A DNA stretch of 7,030 nt from Bacteroidales bacterium (GCA_012031335.1 JAAUTT010000225.1:1-7030); one strand, 5' to 3'; positions 1-6,150 are shown, counted from the first letter of the stretch. Notes: generated from the sequence alone by a model not told the origin. A program made the numbers and translations.

Positions 1-45
1 GTAGCCTCCGCCAACCCCCTCTGATTAAAAAATACTTCGAAAGCA

Positions 46-73
46 TTGTCATTTCGACCGCAGGGAGAAATCT
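46..73. repeat. Dispersed Bacteroidota-type intergenic repeat
   Basis: A short stretch centred on 'catttcgaccgcaggga' with ATTTC (51-55) and GAAAT (66-70) as inverted arms around an 11-base centre. From general knowledge, sequences of the form 'GTCATTTCGACC...GAGAAATCT' recur between genes in many Bacteroidota genomes; only one copy is in this window, so its repeated nature cannot be shown here. No coding role is seen. The first 20 bases of the window, rich in C, also look like common intergenic text of this phylum. Confidence 0.5.
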
Positions 74-115
74 AATATTTTTTAACCGGTCAATGTTATC
101 AAATCAAAATATTTC

Positions 116-123
116 TATATTTG
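116..123 (+). promoter_or_regulatory. Candidate Bacteroidota -7 promoter element (TAnnTTTG)
   Basis: TATATTTG matches the Bacteroidota -7 consensus TAnnTTTG exactly. A clear -33 TTTG is not present at the expected distance (around 92-96), so the match is half of a promoter. Transcription would begin near 130 and run toward the rtcB operon, through the inverted repeats at 208-254. It could be the operon promoter with a leader of about 250 bases, or the promoter of a short separate transcript. Chance matches are not rare in AT-rich DNA. Confidence 0.35.
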
Positions 124-207
124 CATCCCGAAAATGTCTCCTAAGTCGAAACAATTAAAATGGGGAGGAAAAATCAATGCTGAAGTTTAAATTACATATC
201 AAATCCG

Positions 208-254
208 CCGGAAACGATTCTCTCCGGTAAACGTTAAACAAAATCTGTTAACGT
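208..254 (+). promoter_or_regulatory. Tandem inverted repeats in the leader, possible attenuator or terminator
   Basis: Two inverted repeats lie side by side. The first pairs CCGGA (208-212) with TCCGG (223-227) around 10 bases. The second is a perfect 7-base match, ACGTTAA (231-237) with TTAACGT (248-254), around a 10-base loop. A T-rich stretch follows (about 254-285, including two runs of six T). The order stem then T-rich tract resembles a weak intrinsic terminator or attenuator, but the second arm pair is AT-rich and could equally be an operator dyad. Confidence 0.3.
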
Positions 255-344
255 TATAAATCTTATTTTTTATTTTTTGCTGAAGTTGCTTTGCTGCTGC
301 AATCAATTCATATTGTAGTTTCTATTGCTGCTTCGCACTAACAT

Positions 345-369
345 GTTGCATCCGTTTGCGGACTGCAAC
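345..369 (+). promoter_or_regulatory. Stable hairpin just upstream of rtcB start
   Basis: GTTGCA (345-350) pairs with TGCAAC (364-369), and the inner TCCG (351-354) pairs with CGGA (359-362), giving a 10-bp stem with a TTTG loop and one bulged C at 363. The stem ends 14 bases before the ATG at 384, and a run of five T (378-382) lies between. In RNA this would be the dominant structure of the 5' leader. It could control translation, act as an attenuator, or be a REP-type element. The sequence does not decide between these. Confidence 0.5.
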
Positions 370-383
370 CAACATAAATTTTT

Positions 384-1790
384 ATGGGAAGTGGTAAAAT
401 TAAGGCGAAAGACCTTAAATCTATCAATTATATAAACGATCAATCGAGAAGTCTGGCTATTAATATCATGTCCAGGCATTTCAAAACTGTTCCGAAAGAA
501 GAAAAGCTCCGGTTATTGAACGAGGTAAAAGAAAATCCTTCGCAATTCCTGGAACATGAATTTTTAGCTCCGTTAGCGCTGAGCTTCACTGAAAAGGTTG
601 AGTTAAAAACCTTTGAAGAGTTTGAGCTGATGAAGTCCACGGGGTTGCTCAACATCTTCGGACAGAAACATATTGAACACAGTGCCATTCAACAGATGGA
701 ACTGGCTATGCAACTGCCTGTGAGCGTCCAGGGAGCTTTAATGCCCGATGCGCATCACGGTTATGGCTTGCCTATCGGGGGTGTGCTGGCTACCCGCAAT
801 GCTGTAATTCCGTATGGTGTCGGAATGGATATAGGCTGCCGGATGTCGCTGGTGATATGCAACGCTGGCGCCGATTACCTGAAACGGTACGAATATCAGC
901 TTAAGAAAGCACTGACGGACAACACCCATTTCGGAATAGAAGGACACCTGGAATTTCCACAGGAACACGAAGTACTCGACCGTACAGAGTTTATGGAGAC
1001 AGCGCTGTTGCGGAAACTTCATGGCAAAGCTGTTAAGCAATTGGGAAGTTCGGGTTCGGGCAATCACTTTGTGGAGTTTGGGATTGTGGAGATGTGGAAC
1101 GATAATGCTTTTGGCTTACCGGCAGGCAATTATCTTGGTATTCTTGCACACTCCGGTTCTCGGGGGTTAGGAGCAGCCATCGCACAACATTATACCCAAC
1201 TTGCCATGAAAAACTGTAAGCTGCCAAAACAAGCGCAGCAACTGGCATGGTTCGATCTCGACTCAGAAGCAGGAGTGGAATACTGGCGGGCAATGAACCT
1301 GGCCGGCGACTATGCCCGGGCATGTCACGACCGCATCCGCATTAACCTTTGCAAAGCAATGGATCTCGAGGTGATAAAGACCATAGAGAATCATCACAAC
1401 TTTGCCTGGAGCGAAACTTCGGAAAGTGGAGAAAATATCATTATCCACCGGAAAGGTGCAACACCGGCAAGTTTGGGCGAAGCCGGAATTATTCCCGGAA
1501 ACATGATTGATCCAGGGTACATTGTCACGGGAATGGGTGAAAAAGCCTCTTTGTGTTCTGCCTCGCACGGCGCCGGACGGAAGATGTCGCGGAACCTGGC
1601 TCGCGAAAGTATCACCAGCAGCAGTCTGCTGAAGATGTTGTCAGGTAAAGGAATAACCCTGATTGGCGGAAGTCCGGAAGAGTCGCCGCTTGCATACAAA
1701 AACATCGACGACGTAATGAATAATCAGAAGATGCTGGTGAAAACCGAAGGGAAATTTTACCCCCGGATAGTACGAATGAATAAAGAATAA
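384..1790 (+). CDS. rtcB: RtcB family RNA ligase (468 aa), PrfH-linked
   Basis: RtcB joins RNA 2',3'-cyclic-phosphate or 3'-phosphate ends to 5'-OH ends using GTP and Mn2+. All family catalytic signatures are present: MPDAHHGYGLPIGG (120-133), the metal-binding D-x-G-C (Asp149, Cys152), GNHF (Asn227, His228), HSGSRG (His256), NHHN (His338), and HGAGR with His395 as the expected guanylylated residue; SPLAYKNIDDV closes the fold near 434-444. Roughly 80 residues precede the core, which is longer than E. coli RtcB (about 408 aa) but matches what I recall of a long Bacteroidota subfamily whose start resembles this one, so ATG 384 is preferred over Met29. There is no clear Shine-Dalgarno; the upstream sequence is A/T-rich. 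The stop lies 4 bases before prfH, so the two are co-transcribed. The pairing with prfH suggests that damaged 16S rRNA is the substrate; tRNA repair remains possible. The reading frame is intact through several A5 runs. Confidence 0.95.
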   Translation: MGSGKIKAKDLKSINYINDQSRSLAINIMSRHFKTVPKEEKLRLLNEVKENPSQFLEHEFLAPLALSFTEKVELKTFEEFELMKSTGLLNIFGQKHIEHSAIQQMELAMQLPVSVQGALMPDAHHGYGLPIGGVLATRNAVIPYGVGMDIGCRMSLVICNAGADYLKRYEYQLKKALTDNTHFGIEGHLEFPQEHEVLDRTEFMETALLRKLHGKAVKQLGSSGSGNHFVEFGIVEMWNDNAFGLPAGNYLGILAHSGSRGLGAAIAQHYTQLAMKNCKLPKQAQQLAWFDLDSEAGVEYWRAMNLAGDYARACHDRIRINLCKAMDLEVIKTIENHHNFAWSETSESGENIIIHRKGATPASLGEAGIIPGNMIDPGYIVTGMGEKASLCSASHGAGRKMSRNLARESITSSSLLKMLSGKGITLIGGSPEESPLAYKNIDDVMNNQKMLVKTEGKFYPRIVRMNKE

Positions 1791-1794
1791 TACA

Positions 1795-2088
1795 ATGAAC
1801 AACGAAATAATAGTGCAGATAACATCGGGACGTGGTCCGGCAGAATGTTGCCGGGCCGTATCTCAGGTGTTGAAGGCTGTGATCCAGGAAACGGTTCGAA
1901 ATGGATTCAGTTATGAAGTCATTAGCCGCACACCAGGAAGTGAAGCCGGAACATTGGTTTCGGCACTTGTGAAATTTTCGGGTAGTGGTGTTGATGCTTT
2001 TATAAAACCCTGGATTGGAACAATTCTTTGGGTGGGACAGAGTCCTTACCGGAAGTTCCATAAGCGGAAAACTGGTATGTGGGAGTAA
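1795..2088 (+). CDS. prfH: Peptide chain release factor H (PrfH), N-terminal part before a frameshift
   Basis: This 97-codon frame is the front of a PrfH protein. The opening IIVQITSGRGPAECCRAV (about residues 5-22) and the later GTILWVGQSPYRKFHKRK (about 75-92) match the characteristic PrfH N-terminal domain, which replaces the codon-reading domain of ordinary release factors; no PxT or SPF-type stop-codon motif is seen. After Lys92 the frame leaves the family pattern and reads T-G-M-W-E-stop. Shifting by one base at the A4 run 2068-2071 gives K-N-W-Y-V-G-V-N-R, as expected, and continues into the GGQ-containing frame at 2079-2480. The joined product would be 228 aa. ATG 1795 follows the rtcB stop by 4 bases. 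As written the sequence yields a truncated protein without a catalytic domain. Homopolymer undercalling, a real mutation, or less likely recoding could explain it. Confidence 0.85.
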   Translation: MNNEIIVQITSGRGPAECCRAVSQVLKAVIQETVRNGFSYEVISRTPGSEAGTLVSALVKFSGSGVDAFIKPWIGTILWVGQSPYRKFHKRKTGMWE

Positions 2089-2480
2089 ATCGCATTGAAC
2101 CAACCCAAATAACCGAATGGAAGGAGCGGGACATTGAATATCAAACGCTCCGCTCATCGGGGCCGGGTGGACAGCATGTGAATAAAACCGAATCGGCGGT
2201 AAGAGCTATCCATATTCCTTTGGGATTACAGGTTGCTGCAAGCGACTCCCGTTCGCAGATTCAAAATAAAAAACTTGCCACCGAACGGCTGTATGCAAAG
2301 TGGCTGGAGTGGCAGTTATCTGAACTGGCGAAAAAGGAGCAGTCGGAATGGAATAAGCACAATCAGCTCGAAAGAGGAAATCCGGTAAAAGTCTTTCATG
2401 ACAGGGATTTCAGGTGTGCTTCAGGATTTAAGCCTGACAGTTTTAATGTTTTAAACGATTACAATGGTTACAAAAGATAA
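2079..2480 (+). CDS. prfH: Peptide chain release factor H (PrfH), GGQ catalytic part after the frameshift
   Basis: This frame encodes the peptidyl-tRNA hydrolysis domain. The motif RSSGPGGQHVNKTESAVR (residues 25-42 counted from 2079) contains the GGQ tripeptide (30-32; about 125-127 in the joined 228-aa protein) that reaches the peptidyl-transferase centre and triggers release. A basic and helical tail follows, rich in K and E near 85-105, and ends with NPVKVFHDRDF-like text. The GTG at 2079 is probably an internal valine codon and not a real start; coding in this frame can be traced back to AAC at 2070-2072. PrfH family members release peptides from ribosomes damaged in the decoding centre so that a neighbouring RtcB can reseal the 16S rRNA. 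The last 17 bases overlap the start of the AAA+/peptidase gene, so translation of that gene is probably coupled to this one. Confidence 0.88.
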   Translation: MGVNRIEPTQITEWKERDIEYQTLRSSGPGGQHVNKTESAVRAIHIPLGLQVAASDSRSQIQNKKLATERLYAKWLEWQLSELAKKEQSEWNKHNQLERGNPVKVFHDRDFRCASGFKPDSFNVLNDYNGYKR

Positions 2481-4539
2481 GTACAGGTTTATCCTGGAAA
2501 AGAAAGCGCTGATTGCAACCATCAGCAAAAATCTGAAAGATGAATTCATAGGGTTGGATGACATTATCGATGAAATCCTGACACTCGTTTCCCCCTGGCT
2601 TTTCTTTCCTGAAGTGCAGGTGCGACCTACCATCATCAATCTGTGGGGATTAACCGGTACCGGGAAAACCGCACTTGTAAAGAGATTGGTGGAACTGCTA
2701 GACATGAAGACACGGTTTCTGCACCTCGATATGGGTGAATATGCAAGCGAAGGCGGTACATGGATTAAAACAATACTTACCGAGGAGTTGGAGCATTTTC
2801 ACGAGAAGCCTTCCATCCTGTGTTTCGATGAATTTCAGTTTGCCAGAACACTTGATAACGGCGAAAATGAACTTTCAAGGGATAAAATGAGGGTGTTGTG
2901 GGAGATCTTCGATTCAGGTAAAGTTTATTATGAACCTTCGGGCTCGGGAATCTATCTGAAAAGAGCGGAATCGGCCATACAACGTATCCAGAAATGCCTC
3001 AGAAAAGGAATGGTGCTTAATAATGGTGAAGTTACCGGTGAACCGGACGAGTTCAAAGCCATCTTCAGCGGGTTCTATTTTGATGTGTACGATCGCTATG
3101 GAAAGGAAATCGATTCCGGTTATTTTCTCTCTCAGGATTTTCTGGAAGGTTCGAAAGAACTGTTTATGGATTTGAACATTGCCGATGTGGAGATTCAGGA
3201 TTTGGTGAAATCGATGAACTTTGAGGAACTTTCCTCATGGCTGTTCAAAGGTGTTCAGAAGCAACTTGCGGTAAAACAACTGGATTTGTCACGAGCGCTT
3301 ATCTTCATTCTGGGTAACCTGGACGAAGCTTTTTATATGAGTCATGAGCTTAGTCCCGATCTGAATGCCGATGAATTTCATGAAGAAACACTGAAGATAA
3401 ACATTGCCGATATCAAAAGTGCATTGCAGAAGAGGTTTCGCAACGAGCAGATTGCGCGACTCGGAAACAACCACCTTATTTATCCATGCTTTAACAGTAG
3501 CGGATATAAGTTGCTGATCAGGAGAAACCTGGGTCGCATCGGCAGGTATACCGAAGAATTAGCTGGTGTTTCCATCGATTTCGACAGTTCGGTAGTGCAG
3601 ATAATTTATGATGAAGGAGTGTTTCCTTCACAGGGTGTGCGTCCTGTGCTTACCACCATCAAACAGCTGGTGGAAGCATATATCAGTGTTGTAATCTGCA
3701 GAATGGTTGAAACTGCAACGGATGTGAATTCCATATTCTGGAGTTTTGTCGGGAGTACCCATTGTATCATCTTTCTGAATGCTCACGGCGCAAAGGTGGA
3801 TGAAATTACAATTTCACCTATACTGAAACTACATGAGCTCAGAAAACCTGATAACGATGATGTGCAGTTGCATATTGCCATTCACGAATCGGGTCACGCC
3901 ATTGTTGCAGCGCTTACCCTGAGAATATTGCCATCGGTTGTGGTAACCAAAACGGTATCGAGTTTTTGCGACGGCTTTTGCAGGGTGAATTATCCTGAAA
4001 GGTTAATTACCAGAGAATTGATACGTAAAAAGATCATGATATCGCTGGCTGGATTCGTGGCCGAAAAAATGGTGCTGGGCTTAGAAAATACTTCTGCCGG
4101 AGTCGACCATGATATCGAGCGGGCTTCCGAATGGGCTAACCGCGCTATCAAGGAATATGCAATGGGATCGGATCCTGTAAGGATTCATGTAGAAAATTCT
4201 GATAACAACGACTTCTTTTTCAACCATGAAAAATATTGCGAAGAAGCGATGGGTCTGATAAGGGAGTGCATGGTAGCCACAGAAAAACTGCTCGAAAGAA
4301 ATAAACTGTTGCTCCTGAAAATGTCGCAGTACCTTACGTGGCATTCTGTAATGCGTGAAGAGGAGATTGGTGAAATGATCAAATATTATGGCGTGGAGCC
4401 TTGGTTGAAAACCGAAGGGTTTATTGCAAAGAACCAGTATTATAAGTTCAAGGAAACAATTCAACAACAAATTGAAGATCTGGAGAAGAAAGAACTTAAC
4501 CGGATTCCAGCTTATGATTCGGAGATAATTGAAGTTTAA
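2464..4539 (+). CDS. Soluble Clp-like AAA+ ATPase fused to an FtsH-like M41 zinc metallopeptidase (691 aa)
   Basis: The protein has two modules. The AAA+ module (about 25-410) has Walker A GLTGTGKT (62-69), a DMGEY motif (89-93) like the DMSEY of ClpA/ClpB second ATPase domains, Walker B ILCFDE (118-123), a sensor-1-like GNLDE (284-288), an arginine-finger segment LQKRFRNEQIARLG (321-334) and a sensor-2-like GVRP (391-394). The peptidase module (about 465-570) has the zinc motif HESGH (474-478) and a downstream SAGVDHDIERA (544-554), whose Asp550 fits the third zinc ligand of FtsH. A helical, charged tail follows (about 586-690), with likely coiled coil at 655-678. No membrane segment is evident, unlike FtsH. 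About 110 residues (160-270) are inserted between Walker B and sensor 1, and the usual GYVG pore loop is not recognisable. ATG 2464 overlaps the end of prfH by 17 bases. It is inferred to be an ATP-dependent protease acting with the rescue system; the substrate is unknown. Family assignment is firm, role is not. Confidence 0.88.
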   Translation: MVTKDKYRFILEKKALIATISKNLKDEFIGLDDIIDEILTLVSPWLFFPEVQVRPTIINLWGLTGTGKTALVKRLVELLDMKTRFLHLDMGEYASEGGTWIKTILTEELEHFHEKPSILCFDEFQFARTLDNGENELSRDKMRVLWEIFDSGKVYYEPSGSGIYLKRAESAIQRIQKCLRKGMVLNNGEVTGEPDEFKAIFSGFYFDVYDRYGKEIDSGYFLSQDFLEGSKELFMDLNIADVEIQDLVKSMNFEELSSWLFKGVQKQLAVKQLDLSRALIFILGNLDEAFYMSHELSPDLNADEFHEETLKINIADIKSALQKRFRNEQIARLGNNHLIYPCFNSSGYKLLIRRNLGRIGRYTEELAGVSIDFDSSVVQIIYDEGVFPSQGVRPVLTTIKQLVEAYISVVICRMVETATDVNSIFWSFVGSTHCIIFLNAHGAKVDEITISPILKLHELRKPDNDDVQLHIAIHESGHAIVAALTLRILPSVVVTKTVSSFCDGFCRVNYPERLITRELIRKKIMISLAGFVAEKMVLGLENTSAGVDHDIERASEWANRAIKEYAMGSDPVRIHVENSDNNDFFFNHEKYCEEAMGLIRECMVATEKLLERNKLLLLKMSQYLTWHSVMREEEIGEMIKYYGVEPWLKTEGFIAKNQYYKFKETIQQQIEDLEKKELNRIPAYDSEIIEV

Positions 4540-4576
4540 CAGTTAAATGGAGATAAAGCCATGTAAGATTATTTAT

Positions 4577-4660
4577 GTCCACAGTCCACTGTCCACAGAC
4601 GACAGTAAACAGCCAGCTTTTAACTGGTTGCGGTCTTGTGGTCTGATGGCTGTCGTCGTC
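4577..4660. repeat. Degenerate heptamer tract and long imperfect stem
   Basis: From 4577 the sequence reads as drifting 7-base units: gtccaca, gtccact, gtccaca, gacgaca, gtaaaca. Such heptamer tracts are familiar from Bacteroidota intergenic DNA. The tract also forms one arm of a long stem: ACAGCCA (4609-4615) pairs with TGGCTGT (4647-4653), and GACGAC (4598-4603) with GTCGTC (4655-4660), with an alternative register pairing GACGACAG with CTGTCGTC (4650-4657). No protein is supported here; the short open frames on both strands run through these repeats and resemble nothing. Confidence 0.55.
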
Positions 4661-4673
4661 TTCTTCTTTGTAT

Positions 4674-4764
4674 TTCAGGCTGAAGGCCTGAGACATTATA
4701 AGGCAGGGCAACGCCCTGTCTTTATAAATGTAGTGTATAAATTCAGGCTGTAAGCCTGAGACAA
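4674..4764. repeat. REP-like hairpin cluster between the protease and second rtcB genes
   Basis: Three small hairpins lie in a row. The outer two are near-identical direct repeats: TCAGGC-5-GCCTGA at 4675-4691 (loop tgaag) and 4743-4759 (loop tgtaa), each preceded by 'tt' and followed by 'gaca'. Between them CAGGGC-AAC-GCCCTG (4704-4718) forms a different hairpin, extended by flanking A/T pairs. This outer-inner-outer arrangement resembles a bacterial interspersed mosaic element. It differs in sequence from the REP-like units around the transposase at the right end, so it probably belongs to another family. It may also slow or terminate transcription before the second rtcB. Confidence 0.65.
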
Positions 4765-4786
4765 GTGAATTTTAAATTATAATCTT

Positions 4787-5233
4787 ATGGAAATAACAGG
4801 ACGTTATAATAAAGCTGAAGTGTTCACCGATCGGGTGGATGCCGAAGCAACTTCCCAGATATATCAGCTTTTGAACCTTCCTGCATTCGCCGGTTCTCAA
4901 ATCCGCATCATGCCCGATGTGCATTATGGCAGCGGCGCGGTGGTAGGGTTTACCATGACCATGAACGAATATATCTGTCCGGCTGTGGTTGGTGTGGATA
5001 TTGGCTGTGGAATAAATGCTTACCAAATTGGCAAAGTTGGCTTTTCTCCACCAGATTTTGATGAGTTCCTCAGAACTTATATTCCGGCGGGCAGAGAAGT
5101 AAATTCCTCCAGAAGGGAAAAATATTTTGATCCTTCGGATGAACTCACTTCCTTAATCAACAAGGTAGCTTTAAAAGAATACGACCGCATTGTAAAAGTG
5201 TCGGAACGTTGGGAGGAGGTAACCACTTTATAG
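4787..5233 (+). CDS. Second RtcB family RNA ligase, N-terminal part before a frameshift
   Basis: The frame encodes the front of a shorter RtcB of a different subfamily from the one at 384. It starts close to the core (MEITGRYNKAEVFTDRV) and carries IRIMPDVHYGSGAVVGF (39-55) and the metal-binding D-I-G-C (Asp71, Cys74). The family pattern holds to about Lys137; the frame then ends in a non-homologous tail (V-S-E-R-W-E-E-V-T-T-L). Shifting by one base at the A4 run 5194-5197 restores V-K-S-V-G-T-L-G-G-G-N-H-F. The joined product is 376 aa, a normal length for a compact RtcB. There is no Shine-Dalgarno and no TAnnTTTG promoter in the 247 bases upstream, so expression may depend on read-through from the protease gene. 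As written, this fragment lacks most of the active site. Confidence 0.85.
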   Translation: MEITGRYNKAEVFTDRVDAEATSQIYQLLNLPAFAGSQIRIMPDVHYGSGAVVGFTMTMNEYICPAVVGVDIGCGINAYQIGKVGFSPPDFDEFLRTYIPAGREVNSSRREKYFDPSDELTSLINKVALKEYDRIVKVSERWEEVTTL

Positions 5234-5916
5234 AAGTTGCCCGCGATGAGGAAGAAAACCTTTGGCTGATCATTCACAGCGGAAGCCGATTTCTGGGATT
5301 GCTGGTTTGCAACTATCACCGGACGAGGGCAAGAAATTACCTGAAGGAAAAATATCAGGGAGCCGGGGCGTATCATCACTTTGAATATATGCCCATTGAA
5401 ACGGAAGGCAAAGAATATCTGGAAGATTTGAAAATCACCCAGCAATTTGCTTCGGACAACCGCCGTGTAATGGCTCAGGTGCTGATCGAAGGCTTTTTTA
5501 AAAAGAAGTTTTCAGCTTGTCCTGTTGTGGAAAGTGTGCACAATTATGTTGATTTTACTGATCGGGTAATCCGTAAAGGTGCAATTTCTGCAAGCAAAGA
5601 TAAAACCGTTGTAATTCCCATAAACATGCGCGATGGCAGTCTTATTGCCCGAGGTAAAGGGAACGCTGATTGGAATTTTTCTGCTCCTCATGGGGCAGGC
5701 AGACTCTTGAGCCGTGGTTCGGCAAAAGAGTTGATCTCAATAGCTGAATACAAGGAATCCATGAAAGGAGTCTTCAGCAGTTGTGTAAACGAGTCCATGC
5801 TTGACGAATCGCCGATGGTATACAAATCCATGGAAGAAATTACGTCGAGGATTGGCGATACCGTTGAAATTCTTTCGATACTGAAACCGCTGTATAACTA
5901 TAAAGCAGGGAGTTGA
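5209..5916 (+). CDS. Second RtcB family RNA ligase, C-terminal catalytic part after the frameshift
   Basis: This frame supplies the rest of the active site: GGGNHFIEV (Asn5, His6 here; Asn146, His147 in the joined protein), IIHSGSR (His23; joined His164), VESVHNYVDF (His111; joined His252), and APHGAGRLLSR with the expected GMP-accepting His161 (joined His302). DESPMVYKSMEEI near the end is the usual closing motif. The TTG at 5209 is an internal leucine codon and not a convincing start; homology extends upstream to AGT at 5197-5199. The TGA stop (5914-5916) sits in the loop of the terminator hairpin. No archease or RtcA gene is nearby. The substrate is unknown: rRNA repair alongside the first RtcB, tRNA repair, or unrelated RNA are all possible. 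Confidence 0.87.
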   Translation: MGGGNHFIEVARDEEENLWLIIHSGSRFLGLLVCNYHRTRARNYLKEKYQGAGAYHHFEYMPIETEGKEYLEDLKITQQFASDNRRVMAQVLIEGFFKKKFSACPVVESVHNYVDFTDRVIRKGAISASKDKTVVIPINMRDGSLIARGKGNADWNFSAPHGAGRLLSRGSAKELISIAEYKESMKGVFSSCVNESMLDESPMVYKSMEEITSRIGDTVEILSILKPLYNYKAGS

Positions 5917-5930
5917 TCCCTGCTTTTTGT
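5902..5930 (+). terminator. Intrinsic terminator of the second rtcB gene
   Basis: AAAGCAGGGA (5902-5911) pairs perfectly with TCCCTGCTTT (5917-5926) around a 5-base loop, and the T run continues to 5928. The loop GTTGA contains the stop codon of the upstream gene, so the last codons of the gene form the left arm. It marks the right end of the repair locus. The structure would also stop leftward transcription because the left arm begins with AAA, though less well. Confidence 0.85.
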
Positions 5931-5951
5931 TCATTTTTGTAATAGTTAAAA

Positions 5952-6038
5952 TTACTCTTCAAACCTGATATTCATCCCCTCAAAGTTCACCGTCATCACC
6001 TTGTATTTCTTCATAAAATCCTGGCCAAAGTTGCGACT
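5952..6038 (-). pseudogene. Possible C-terminal remnant of a gene (weak aspartic-protease-like ending)
   Basis: On the - strand 28 codons read S-R-N-F-G-Q-D-F-M-K-K-Y-K-V and onward to F-E-E-stop. The FGQDFMKKYKV segment resembles the end of retropepsin-like aspartic proteases (ILGxDFLKKYxV), a weak likeness based on memory. An in-frame stop (6039-6041) precedes it, and no start or further homology is visible, so it would be a decayed 3' end. It may be chance; the codon texture looks protein-like but is short. Confidence 0.3.
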
Positions 6039-6150
6039 CTAATCTTAAATGAAAGCAGGAAAAAAGTTGACATTTTGAAATTTGGAATGTTCCTGAAGAT
6101 TATCCCGGAGAGATAAAATGTCTATAAATAAAGATCAACAATGGGATATG

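Noticed and set aside
134..190. 18-codon open frame starting just after the candidate -7 element
   Set aside because: Too short, with no homology; position near a possible transcription start is suggestive but not enough to call a peptide.
2062..2075. Programmed -1 frameshifting as the explanation for split prfH
   Set aside because: The slip would put Lys-tRNA on GAA with a first-position mismatch, there is no convincing stimulator, and two other genes show the same homopolymer deficit.
1612..2157. 181-codon open frame on the - strand across the rtcB/prfH junction
   Set aside because: It is antisense to two clear homologues, cysteine- and serine-rich in the way shadow frames often are, and has no domain.
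4081..4470. 129-codon open frame on the - strand inside the AAA+/peptidase gene
   Set aside because: It is antisense to the well-supported M41 region and has no recognisable motif.
4547..4753. 68-codon open frame on the + strand between the protease and second rtcB genes
   Set aside because: It runs through the heptamer tract and two REP-like hairpins, has no family likeness, and has a composition set by the repeats.
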